DNA of 64,000 nucleotides from PALSA-600 sp037142875 (GTDB taxonomy: Bacteria > Actinomycetota > Thermoleophilia > Gaiellales > Gaiellaceae): assembly GCA_037142875.1 (NCBI GenBank), contig JBAWZV010000001.1, positions 434,001 through 498,000 on the forward strand. Reading direction: 5' to 3'. Positions 16,739 through 24,278 of this stretch are shown in pieces. The position numbers and the translations under genes were made by a program. The first letter of the stretch is position 1, and every line of letters begins with the position of its first letter. A model generated the notes under the pieces. The model was not told the origin of the DNA. It worked only from the letters and a program-made list of their open reading frames with translations, and made no database searches.

Positions 16739-17694
16739 ACAACGCGATTCTCGTGGTCGTCCTGGCCTCTGCGGTCACGTACGGCACGCCGCTGCTCTTC
16801 GCCGCTCTCGGCGAGCTGATCACCGAGCGGGCCGGCGTCCTGAACCTTGGCGTCGAGGGGATGATGCTGGTCGGGGCCGTGATGGGGTTCTGGGCGGTGC
16901 AGCGCATCCCCGGGAGCGGGCCGCTCGTTCTGATCGCCGGGGTTGGTGTCGCTGCGCTCGCCGGTGGGCTGATGGCGCTCATCCACGCGTTCCTCGTCGT
17001 GACGCTCCGAGCGAACCAGATCGTCTCCGGTCTCGCGCTGACGATCTTCGCGGGGGCGGGCGGACTCTCGTCGTACCTGGGCAACGACCTCAACCTCGCA
17101 AACGCACCCGCCGTGCACCAGTTCAATGCGTTTCTGCCGCAGGGCTGGCGCGACGCGCCGGTCGTTGGCCCGATCCTCTTCGATCAGACTGCACTCGTCT
17201 ACGTCTCGTGGGTCTGCGTGGCTCTCGTCGGGCTCTACCTGGGCCGGACGCGGCTCGGACTGAACGTCCGGGCTGTTGGTGAGTCGCCTGCTGCTGCCGA
17301 TGCGATGGGCATCAACGTCACGGCGTACCGGTATGCCCACACGATCGTCGGAGGCGCGTTCGCCGGGATCGGGGGTGCGACCTTCTCGCTCGCGATCACG
17401 CCGCAGTGGGTGGACGGGCTGACGCAGGGTGCCGGCTGGATCGCGATCGCGCTCGTGATCTTCGCGTTCTGGCGGCCCGGACTGTGTCTCGTCGGCGCGT
17501 ACTTCTTCGGAGCGTTCTCGGGCCTGCCGTTCACGTTGCAGGCCCGCGGGGTCACGGTTACACCCGAGCTCTTCCAGGCGCTGCCGTACGTGATGACGAT
17601 CGTCGTCCTCGTGCTGGTCTCGGCTGCGGGTGCCCGCCGGCGGCTCGGTGCGCCGGCGGCGCTCGGCACGCCGTACGTGCGCGAAGAGCGTTAG
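16735..17694 (+). CDS. BMP-type ABC transporter permease 2
   Basis: 319 residues. The hallmark ERAGVLNLGVEGMMLVGAV lies near residue 30, the equivalent of the first permease motif, followed by about eight to nine transmembrane segments and a VRAVGESPAAADAMGI loop near residue 182 that should contact the ATPase. The ATG at 16735 overlaps the preceding stop (ATGA), which fixes the start despite a longer open frame. Its stop is directly adjacent to the stop of the convergent DUF3830 gene (TAG then CTA), leaving no room for a terminator. Confidence 0.92.
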   Translation: MNNAILVVVLASAVTYGTPLLFAALGELITERAGVLNLGVEGMMLVGAVMGFWAVQRIPGSGPLVLIAGVGVAALAGGLMALIHAFLVVTLRANQIVSGLALTIFAGAGGLSSYLGNDLNLANAPAVHQFNAFLPQGWRDAPVVGPILFDQTALVYVSWVCVALVGLYLGRTRLGLNVRAVGESPAAADAMGINVTAYRYAHTIVGGAFAGIGGATFSLAITPQWVDGLTQGAGWIAIALVIFAFWRPGLCLVGAYFFGAFSGLPFTLQARGVTVTPELFQALPYVMTIVVLVLVSAAGARRRLGAPAALGTPYVREER

Positions 17695-18102
17695 CTAGAT
17701 CTCGCGGAACGAGATCGTCCGGGCGCCTTCCCAGAGGGTCTGCACACCGAGGGCACGAAGGTTCTCGCCGCCCTCGACGATCGTCGCGAAGTGGTTGCCG
17801 GCGAGCATCCCGGCCTTCGAGGCAAACGCGCAGTGGCCGTACGGAAAGAGCAGCTCGGTCTCGCTGACGCCGCCCGGATAGAGCAGGAGCTGGCCGGGCG
17901 CCGGGTAGCAGGTGGCGTTCTCGGGACCGATCCCGAGCTCGCGGTCGCCCCACGGGATCCAGCACGACTCGCCGCTCCAGCGGACGTGGATGATCCTGTC
18001 GTCGAACGGGAGGATCGCCCGGAACGTCGCGACGGTTGCAGGCGCGTCGGTCTCCTCGTAGCGGGCACGAAACGTGAACCCTCCGGCGGTGATCTCGAGC
18101 AT
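17695..18102 (-). CDS. DUF3830 family protein, last gene of the purine-degradation operon
   Basis: 135 residues. The pattern VRWSGESCWIPWGD, ENATCYPAPGQLLLYPGG and the Gly-rich MLAGNHFATIVEG segment matches DUF3830, a small cyclophilin-like barrel family without established function. No signal peptide or membrane segment is seen. It follows puuD on the same strand after ten bases, so it should be coexpressed with urate oxidation. I chose the ATG at 18102 (MLEITAGG) because the longer frame overlaps puuD and its extra residues do not resemble the family. A role in purine breakdown, such as binding or converting an intermediate, is inference from position only. Confidence 0.75.
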   Translation of the reverse strand: MLEITAGGFTFRARYEETDAPATVATFRAILPFDDRIIHVRWSGESCWIPWGDRELGIGPENATCYPAPGQLLLYPGGVSETELLFPYGHCAFASKAGMLAGNHFATIVEGGENLRALGVQTLWEGARTISFREI

Positions 18103-18112
18103 TGGCGGGACG

Positions 18113-19312
18113 CTAGCGCGACGCGAGCCAGCGTGCGAGCTGGTCACGCTCGGCCTGCGTCATGTGGGTGGCGTTCCCGAGCGGCATCGCCGTGGAGTCG
18201 ACCGCCGCCGAGCGGATCACCTCGGCGCTCCGCTCGATCTCGGCGGCCGTTGCAAGGACGATGCCGGCTGGCGGCTCGCTGTAGCCGGGCTGCGTCGGTG
18301 CCAGCGAGTGGCAGGAGGCGCAGCGGGTCGCAACGATCGCCTCCACCTGCGCCATGCTCGGCGGCGGCCCAGCGGCGTTCGCGGCGTGTGACGCCGGACG
18401 CACTGCCACGAAGACCGCCACCATTCCGATCGTCGCTGTGACCGGGATCCACCACGCGTTGCGTCCCGTGTGTCGGAGGTTGAAGTAGTGCCGCAGCCAG
18501 GCCGAAAGCGCCATGATCGTGACCAGCACGACCCACGCGTGCCTGCTGCCGTAGGTGAGCGGGAAGTGGTTCGACAGCATCGCGAAGACGACCGGCAGGG
18601 TGAAGTAGTTGTTGTGCACCGAGCGTTGCTTCCCGCGCTTGTTCCAGCGCGGATCGGGCTCGCGTCCGGCCTTCTTTGCCCGCACGAGCTCCCAGTGCGC
18701 GGGGATGATCACGAAGAAGACGTTCGCGGCCATGATCGTCCCGAGCATCGCTCCGACCTCGATGTACGCGGCGCGTGCCGCAAGGAGCTGTGCCGAGCCC
18801 CACGACGCGATCACGACGACGACGAGAACCGAGACCGCGAGCGCCCACTCGTTCGTGCCGAGGACGCGGCAGAGGGCGTCGTAGACGAGCCAGGCGACGA
18901 CGAGGCCGCCGACGGCGATCGCGACCGCCGCCCCGGTCGAGAGGTCTGCGACCGCCGGGTTGACGAGGAACGTGGAGGCGTGGGAGAAGTAGACGACGAC
19001 GAGCAGCGCGAAGCCCGAGAGCCACGTCGTGTACGCCTCCCACTTGAACCAGTGGAGCGGCTCGGGCAGCACCTGTGGAGCAACCCGGAACTTCTCGATC
19101 CGGTAGAAGCCGCCGCCGTGGATCTCCCAGACCTCGCCGCCGACACCTCGCTCGGCGTCCCGCTCGTCGGCGGGCGGGGCGAGATGGTGGTCGAGTGCGA
19201 TGAAGTAGAACGACGATCCGATCCAGGCGACACCGGCGACGACGTGCAGCCAGCGGAAGACGAGGTTGCCCCAGTCCCACCAGTATCCGGAGGGGGCTAG
19301 GAACGCTGCCAT
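18113..19312 (-). CDS. puuD: membrane urate oxidase PuuD with C-terminal cytochrome c domain
   Basis: 399 residues. Around eight transmembrane segments form the urate oxidase N-terminal domain, with conserved histidines in WLHVVAGVAWIGSSFYFIALDHH, HGGGFYRIEKF and VHNNYFTLPVVFAMLSNHFP. The C-terminus is a small cytochrome c domain: CASCH at residues 331-335 binds heme, and Met near residue 377 or 385 could be the sixth ligand. PuuD oxidises urate to 5-hydroxyisourate and gives electrons to the respiratory chain, rather than making hydrogen peroxide like soluble uricase. It overlaps uraD by 16 bases. The gene pair and UraH complete urate to allantoin. Confidence 0.93.
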   Translation of the reverse strand: MAAFLAPSGYWWDWGNLVFRWLHVVAGVAWIGSSFYFIALDHHLAPPADERDAERGVGGEVWEIHGGGFYRIEKFRVAPQVLPEPLHWFKWEAYTTWLSGFALLVVVYFSHASTFLVNPAVADLSTGAAVAIAVGGLVVAWLVYDALCRVLGTNEWALAVSVLVVVVIASWGSAQLLAARAAYIEVGAMLGTIMAANVFFVIIPAHWELVRAKKAGREPDPRWNKRGKQRSVHNNYFTLPVVFAMLSNHFPLTYGSRHAWVVLVTIMALSAWLRHYFNLRHTGRNAWWIPVTATIGMVAVFVAVRPASHAANAAGPPPSMAQVEAIVATRCASCHSLAPTQPGYSEPPAGIVLATAAEIERSAEVIRSAAVDSTAMPLGNATHMTQAERDQLARWLASR

Positions 19313-19722
19313 CGGTCCTCCGCGATCGAGACGAGCTCGTCGAGCGCTGTCGCGAGCTCCTCCTCCCGTGTCCGATCGAGGCGATCGCGCAGGATCGGTA
19401 CGAGCTCGGTCTTCGGGCGGCGGTTGACGAAGACGACGAAGCGGAAGCCGAAACGCTCCTCGTAGGCCGCGTTCAGGTCGTCGAGCTCCGCGACCTCGTC
19501 GAGGCCCTGCTCGGCGGCCGACCGGGTCGAGAGCGCTCGGGAGCCGAGCGCCGGGTGCGCGTCCAGCACCTCCCGCTTCTCATCGTCGCTGAGCGACGCG
19601 GCGACCTCGCGGGCGCGGCCGAGCGGGTCGGGGAGCTGGGACAGCCGCTCGACGAACCGGGTGTGACCCTCGAACAGCTCGCTCAGCTGGGCCACGCTCA
19701 GCTGCCGCGGTAGCTCGCGCAT
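19297..19722 (-). CDS. uraD: OHCU decarboxylase UraD
   Basis: 141 residues, all-helical fold. The conserved HPALG motif with the catalytic His56 is present, as well as LDDLNAAYEERFGFRFVVFVNRR near residues 80-102 and the final EELATALDELVSIAEDRW helix. The enzyme decarboxylates 2-oxo-4-hydroxy-4-carboxy-5-ureidoimidazoline to S-allantoin. It overlaps uraH by 25 bases and puuD by 16, which implies translational coupling in this operon. Confidence 0.93.
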   Translation of the reverse strand: MRELPRQLSVAQLSELFEGHTRFVERLSQLPDPLGRAREVAASLSDDEKREVLDAHPALGSRALSTRSAAEQGLDEVAELDDLNAAYEERFGFRFVVFVNRRPKTELVPILRDRLDRTREEELATALDELVSIAEDRWQRS

Positions 19723-19982
19723 CCGTACGAGGAGACGAGGAGAGGGACGTGGTGGTGGCCGTTGCCGAGCTCGACCTCGAGCTCGACGCGCCGGAAGAAC
19801 GGCGAGCCGGGGAAGAAGGCGATGCGGTACGTGCCGGGCTCACCGGTTGCGAGCTCGCGGATCCGGCCGTCGCTGTCGGTCTCGCCCGAGCCGACGAGGG
19901 TCTGGCCCTGCCAGACCTCGACGCGGACGCCCGCGGCGGGGCCGCCGACCTCGGTGTCCAGAACGTGAGTGGAGAGCGTCAT
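19698..19982 (-). CDS. uraH: 5-hydroxyisourate hydrolase UraH (transthyretin-like)
   Basis: 94 residues, slightly short for the family but complete: it starts THVLDTEVGGPAAGV with the catalytic His, has a HHHVPLLVSSYG strand, and ends with YRGS, the family C-terminal signature. Transthyretin-like hydrolases open the ring of 5-hydroxyisourate to give OHCU. It overlaps the preceding deaminase gene by four bases (ATGA) and uraD by 25 bases. No signal peptide, so it is cytoplasmic. Confidence 0.94.
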   Translation of the reverse strand: MTLSTHVLDTEVGGPAAGVRVEVWQGQTLVGSGETDSDGRIRELATGEPGTYRIAFFPGSPFFRRVELEVELGNGHHHVPLLVSSYGCASYRGS

Positions 19983-21289
19983 CGCCAGAGCCTCGCAGTC
20001 TGGATGCGGTGCTCGCTAGCGATCTCCTCCTCGGACGCCCGCGCAAGCCCACCACCGCGGACCGCATCGACGCCGCCGACGAGCAGACGCTCGACCCGGT
20101 GAGGCCCGGAGAGCACGAGCGCTCCGACAGGATCCTCGGCGCCGCCGAGCTCGAGCCCGTCGGTTCGCCAGACGGCGATGTCGGCGCGCTTGCCCACCTC
20201 GAGCGAGCCGATGTCGGTGCGGCCGAGCACCGAGGCGCCCCCGCGGGTTGCGAGCCGCAGGGCGTCACGAGCGCTCATCGCGCCACCACCTCCGCGCCCA
20301 CGGGCGACGAGCAGCGCCTGCTTGAGCTCGTAGAAGAGGTCGCTCCGCTCGTTGGAAGCTGAGCCGTCGACACCGAGGCCAACGCGCACGCCAGCGTCCA
20401 GCATCTCGCGCACCGGAGCGATTCCGGCGCCGAGCCTGAGGTTCGAGGTCGGGCAGTGCGCGACCCCGACGCCGTGGGCGCCGAATCGCTCGATCTCGGC
20501 CTGGGAGAGATGGATGCAGTGGGCACACCAGACGTCGCCTTCGAGCCAGCCGACCCGTTCGAGGTACTCGACCGGCGTGCAGCCGTAGATCTCCCGGCAG
20601 TACGCCTCCTCCTCGACCGTCTCGGCCAGGTGGGTGTGAAGGACGAGTCCGAGCCGGCGGGCGAGGGCTGCCGACTCCTCCATCAGCCGGGTCGTGACCG
20701 AGAACGGCGAGCACGGTGCGACGGCGATCTGCACGGCAGCGCCGTCGGCGAGCGCGGCGAGGCGCTCGGTGTCGGCAAGCACCGCGTCGACGTCCTCGAC
20801 GAGCGAGTCCGGCGGGAGCCCGCCGTCCGAGACACCCAGATCCATCGACCCGCGGGAGGCCACGATCCGCACGCCGAGCTCGCGGGCGGCCGTGATCTCC
20901 GCTTCGACGAGGCCCGTGACTCCGCGGGGAAAGACGTAGTGGTGATCGAAGACGGTGGAGCAGCCCGAGAGGGCGAGCTCGGCCATCCCGCAGCGGGCAG
21001 CGGCGTACTGCATCTCGTCGTCGATGCGCGCCCAGACCGGGTAGAGAGTCCGGAGCCACGTGAAGAGGTCGGCGTCCTGCGCTCGGGCGCGGGTGAGCGT
21101 CTGGTAGAGGTGGTGGTGGGTGTTGACGAATCCGGGCGTGACGACGGCCCCACGGAGGTCGTCACCGGGCGTCGGCGGCTCACCGGCCTCGACCTCGGTG
21201 ATCAGCCCGCCCTCGATACGCAGCCAGCCGCGCTCGATCTCGGTGCCCGCGTCGTCCATCGTCACGATCCAGCCGTTTGAGAGGATCAT
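19979..21289 (-). CDS. 8-oxoguanine / guanine deaminase family amidohydrolase
   Basis: 436 residues of the ATZ/TRZ amidohydrolase type. Metal ligands: TPGFVNTHHHLYQTLTRA near residue 55, HTHLAET, AHCIHLSQ and LGVDGSASNE, which carries the catalytic Asp. The segment QDADLFTWLRTLYPVWARID closely resembles 8-oxoguanine deaminases, which give urate from 8-oxoguanine; guanine deaminase (giving xanthine) is the main alternative. I place the start at ATG 21289 (MILSNGWIVTMDD), overlapping the adenine deaminase stop by four bases. The longer frame upstream is spurious. Confidence 0.88.
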   Translation of the reverse strand: MILSNGWIVTMDDAGTEIERGWLRIEGGLITEVEAGEPPTPGDDLRGAVVTPGFVNTHHHLYQTLTRARAQDADLFTWLRTLYPVWARIDDEMQYAAARCGMAELALSGCSTVFDHHYVFPRGVTGLVEAEITAARELGVRIVASRGSMDLGVSDGGLPPDSLVEDVDAVLADTERLAALADGAAVQIAVAPCSPFSVTTRLMEESAALARRLGLVLHTHLAETVEEEAYCREIYGCTPVEYLERVGWLEGDVWCAHCIHLSQAEIERFGAHGVGVAHCPTSNLRLGAGIAPVREMLDAGVRVGLGVDGSASNERSDLFYELKQALLVARGRGGGGAMSARDALRLATRGGASVLGRTDIGSLEVGKRADIAVWRTDGLELGGAEDPVGALVLSGPHRVERLLVGGVDAVRGGGLARASEEEIASEHRIQTARLWR

Positions 21290-22977
21290 TCGACCGCCAG
21301 AGGGACGAGCTGGAAGCTGTCGACATCGACGAGGCCACGGTCGGTCAGCTTGAGCGAGGGGATCACCGAGAGCGCGAGGAACGACAGGAGCTGAAACGGC
21401 GCCTCGACAGTGCAGCCGATCTCTGCGGCTGCGGCGAGCACCGCCCGGCTGCGGTCGAGCACCTCGGCGAGCGGAGCGTCCGAGAGGAGGCCGGCGACAG
21501 GCAGGGGCAGCTCGGCGAGAACGTCGGCGCCGTCGACGACGAGGATTCCGCCGCCGAGGTTCGCCAGGCGGCGGACAGCGAAGGCCATCGAGGCATCGTT
21601 CGCGCCCACGACGACGACGTTGTGGGCGTCGTGAGCGACGGTCGACGCGAGCGCACCACGCTGGAGCCCGAAGCCGCGGACGAAGCCGAGGCCGATCCGG
21701 CCGGTGCCGAGATGCCGCTCGATCACGGCGATCTTCGCAAGGTCGCGCGCAGAGTCGGCGATCGCCTCGTCGCCCCGGGAGGTCAGCTCGTCCACGAGCG
21801 AGGAGGTCAGGATCTGGCCCGGGATCAGGCCGATCACGCGCGCCTTGCCGCCGCTCCACGGGATCCGGAACTGCTCTGGCCCGAGCGCCCCGATCCGCAT
21901 CGTGTGCCGGACCCAGTCCGGAACGACTGTGCGTGGGATCTCGCCGACGGGACGCCCTGCCTTCAGGACGACATCCGGCACGAACCGTTCGAGGTCGGGC
22001 AGGACGAGCACGTCTGCCTGGTAGCCGGGTGCGATTGCCCCGAGGTGGGAGAGCCCGTGCCAGTCGGCAGGGTTGAACGTCGCGCAGACGAGCGCGTCCT
22101 CTGCCGGGATCCCCGCCGCGACCGCATCACGAACCATCGAGTTGATGTGCCCGTCGTCGGCGATGTGCTCGGGGTCGCGGTCGTCGGTGCAGAAGGCGAT
22201 CCGTCCCGGGCCGAGCTCGGCGATCAACGGGAGGAGCGCCTGAAGGTTGCGTGCGGCAGATCCTTCCCGGATCAGCAACCACATCCCGGCACGGAGCCGT
22301 TCGCGGCCCTCCTCCGGCGTGTAGGCCTCGTGGTCGGAGCGGATGCCGGCGGCCGCGTAGGCGTTCAGATCGCGGCCGAGCACGCCGGGTGCATGCCCAT
22401 CGACGTGGCGGGCGAGGTGGAGCTTTGCCAGCTCGGATGGGTCACCGGCGATCACACCGGGGAAGTTCATCATCTCCGCGAGACCGATCACGCGGCGTCG
22501 CCGAAGGAGGGCGTCGAGATCTCCCGTTGTCAGGTCGCGACGCGGCGATTCGAACTTCGACGCGGGAACCGACGACGACGCCATGAACCAGACGTCGAGC
22601 GGGATCTCCGTGCAGACGTCGAGTAGCCAGTGGACGCCGTCGGTTCCGAGCACGTTGGCGATCTCGTGCGGGTCGGCGACGACCGCCGTTGTGCCGAACG
22701 GAAGGACGAGTCGTGCGAACTCGTCGACGAGCAGCTTCGATGACTCGAGATGCATGTGGGCGTCGACGAAGCCCGGGACGACGTAGCGTCCGGCGGCGTC
22801 GAGCGTCTCGACTCCGTCGTAGCTGCCGAGCCCGGCGATGGTGCCGTCGACGATCGCGACGTCGGCGTCGAGCCACTCTCGTGTGAACACGGAGAGGACG
22901 CGGCCGTTGCGGATGACGAGGTCTGCGGGCTCGTCTCCACGCGCGACCGCGATCCTGCGCGAGAGCGGCGAGACCAT
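21286..22977 (-). CDS. ade: adenine deaminase
   Basis: 563 residues, typical for the Ade family. It has VVPGFVDAHMHLESSKL with the first metal histidines near residue 73, VADPHEIANVLG, GLAEMMNFPGV, and FCTDDRDPEHI with the catalytic acid region. The C-terminal half carries VAHDAHNVVVVGAND and ends FLALSVIPSLKLTDRGLVDV. It turns adenine into hypoxanthine, which the divergent xanthine dehydrogenase can oxidise. This is the first gene of the six-gene operon running down to DUF3830. A TACGGT box lies eleven bases before the ATG. Confidence 0.95.
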   Translation of the reverse strand: MVSPLSRRIAVARGDEPADLVIRNGRVLSVFTREWLDADVAIVDGTIAGLGSYDGVETLDAAGRYVVPGFVDAHMHLESSKLLVDEFARLVLPFGTTAVVADPHEIANVLGTDGVHWLLDVCTEIPLDVWFMASSSVPASKFESPRRDLTTGDLDALLRRRRVIGLAEMMNFPGVIAGDPSELAKLHLARHVDGHAPGVLGRDLNAYAAAGIRSDHEAYTPEEGRERLRAGMWLLIREGSAARNLQALLPLIAELGPGRIAFCTDDRDPEHIADDGHINSMVRDAVAAGIPAEDALVCATFNPADWHGLSHLGAIAPGYQADVLVLPDLERFVPDVVLKAGRPVGEIPRTVVPDWVRHTMRIGALGPEQFRIPWSGGKARVIGLIPGQILTSSLVDELTSRGDEAIADSARDLAKIAVIERHLGTGRIGLGFVRGFGLQRGALASTVAHDAHNVVVVGANDASMAFAVRRLANLGGGILVVDGADVLAELPLPVAGLLSDAPLAEVLDRSRAVLAAAAEIGCTVEAPFQLLSFLALSVIPSLKLTDRGLVDVDSFQLVPLAVE

Positions 22978-22988
22978 CCTGGAGTGAA

Positions 22989-22998
22989 ACCGTACAGT
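22989..22998. promoter_or_regulatory. overlapping divergent -10 boxes of ade and xanthine dehydrogenase
   Basis: TACGGT on the minus strand (22989-22994) and TACAGT on the plus strand (22993-22998) share two bases. The plus box lies six bases before the GTG at 23005. RNA polymerase could serve only one direction at a time, coupling the two purine operons. Confidence 0.5.
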
Positions 22999-23004
22999 TC
23001 CCGC

Positions 23005-23790
23005 GTGCAGGTCTTCACGCCACGCACTCTCGAGGAGGCACTCCGCCTCAAGTCGGAGCAGCCGAATGCCGTCCCGATCCAGGGCGGGACCGACCTGATG
23101 GTCGCGTTGAACTTCGATCGCCGCCGCCCCGAGGTCGTGCTGAACCTCAACGAGGTTGCGGAGCTGCGCGGCTGGAGCCGCGCCGAGGGGGCCGTCCGGC
23201 TCGGCTCAGGTCTCACCTACGCGCAGGCCATGCAAGGGGATCTCGCAGCGTTCTTCCCCGCGCTCGCGGAGGCGTCCCGAACAGTCGGGTCGCCGCAGAT
23301 ACGCAACCGCGGAACGATCGGCGGCAACCTGGCGACCGCGTCGCCGGCCGGCGACGCGGTCGCACCGCTCATCATCGATGGGGCCGAGGTGGAGTGCGTG
23401 TCGGTGCGTGGCTCGCGGCGGGTTCCCGTCGGGGAGTTCATCACGGGCGTGAAGCGCACCGTGCTCGCCGACGATGAGCTGATCGTCGCCGTCTGGGTGG
23501 CCCCGTCAGGTTCCGCCCAGACGTTCATGAAGGTCGGTCCGCGCAACGCCATGGTCATCGCGGTCGTCTCGCTCGCGCTCTCGGCAGGCGACGAGCTGCG
23601 GGCCTCGTTCGGATCCGCCGGGCCGCGCCCGGTGCTCGTGACGGCTCCTCGCGGGGAGGCAGCGACGTTCCCCTCCCTCGTCGCCGCGGCGGCTTCGCCG
23701 ATTGACGACGTCCGAGGGAGCGCGGCGTATCGCCGCCATGCGCTCGAGGTGCTCACGCGCCGGGCTCTCGAGAGGACGCTCGTCGCGTGA
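23005..23790 (+). CDS. xdhB: xanthine dehydrogenase FAD-binding subunit
   Basis: 261 residues, the medium subunit of molybdenum hydroxylases. FAD-site motifs are PIQGGTDLMV (residues 23-32) and TVGSPQIRNRGTIGGNLATASPAGD (near 96-120). It passes electrons from the iron-sulfur subunit to NAD or another acceptor. The GTG at 23005 is chosen because of the TACAGT box six bases upstream; a GTG at 22984 is in frame too. It overlaps the iron-sulfur subunit gene by four bases. E. coli subunit naming is used (B for FAD). Confidence 0.92.
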   Translation: MQVFTPRTLEEALRLKSEQPNAVPIQGGTDLMVALNFDRRRPEVVLNLNEVAELRGWSRAEGAVRLGSGLTYAQAMQGDLAAFFPALAEASRTVGSPQIRNRGTIGGNLATASPAGDAVAPLIIDGAEVECVSVRGSRRVPVGEFITGVKRTVLADDELIVAVWVAPSGSAQTFMKVGPRNAMVIAVVSLALSAGDELRASFGSAGPRPVLVTAPRGEAATFPSLVAAAASPIDDVRGSAAYRRHALEVLTRRALERTLVA

Positions 23791-24278
23791 GAGTGCAGCT
23801 CAGAGTCAACGGTGCTGAGGTCGAGGCCGACTGCTGGGAGGGCGAGTCGCTGCTCTACGCGCTGCGCGAGAAGCTCGGCTTCCCGGGGTCGAAGAACGCG
23901 TGCGAGCAGGGCGAGTGCGGCTCATGCTCGGTGCTGCTCGACGGCGTGCTTGTCTGCTCCTGTCTCGTTCTCGCAGCTCAGGCCGACGGCCACGATGTGA
24001 CGACAGTCGAGGGCCTCGCCGACGGCGAACGCCTACATCGCGTGCAGGAGGCGTTCGTCGAGGCGGGCGCGGTGCAGTGCGGGTTCTGCACCCCCGGTCT
24101 CGTTGTCGCTGCCGTCGATCTGCTCGACCGGGTGGCCCGGCCGTCCGACGACGAGATCCGCGAGGCTCTCTCCGGAAACCTCTGCCGGTGCACCGGCTAC
24201 GAGAAGATCTTCGATGCCGTCAATCTGGCCGCGGAGACGGGCGAGGCCGCGTCACGCCCGTCGGGGGACTCCTGGTGA
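23787..24278 (+). CDS. xdhC: xanthine dehydrogenase 2Fe-2S subunit
   Basis: 163 residues with the two [2Fe-2S] domains of the family. The plant-type cluster is bound by CEQGECGSCSVLLDG plus a Cys in VCSC near residue 56, and the second by CGFCTPG (near 98) and CRCTGY (near 132). The GTG start overlaps the FAD subunit stop, and its TGA overlaps the large subunit start, so the three subunits are translationally coupled. Confidence 0.95.
   Translation: MRVQLRVNGAEVEADCWEGESLLYALREKLGFPGSKNACEQGECGSCSVLLDGVLVCSCLVLAAQADGHDVTTVEGLADGERLHRVQEAFVEAGAVQCGFCTPGLVVAAVDLLDRVARPSDDEIREALSGNLCRCTGYEKIFDAVNLAAETGEAASRPSGDSW

Noticed and set aside
22984..23004. GTG at 22984 as start of the xanthine dehydrogenase FAD subunit
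   Set aside because: In frame, but the TACAGT box at 22993 would lie inside the gene; the GTG at 23005 fits the six-base spacing.
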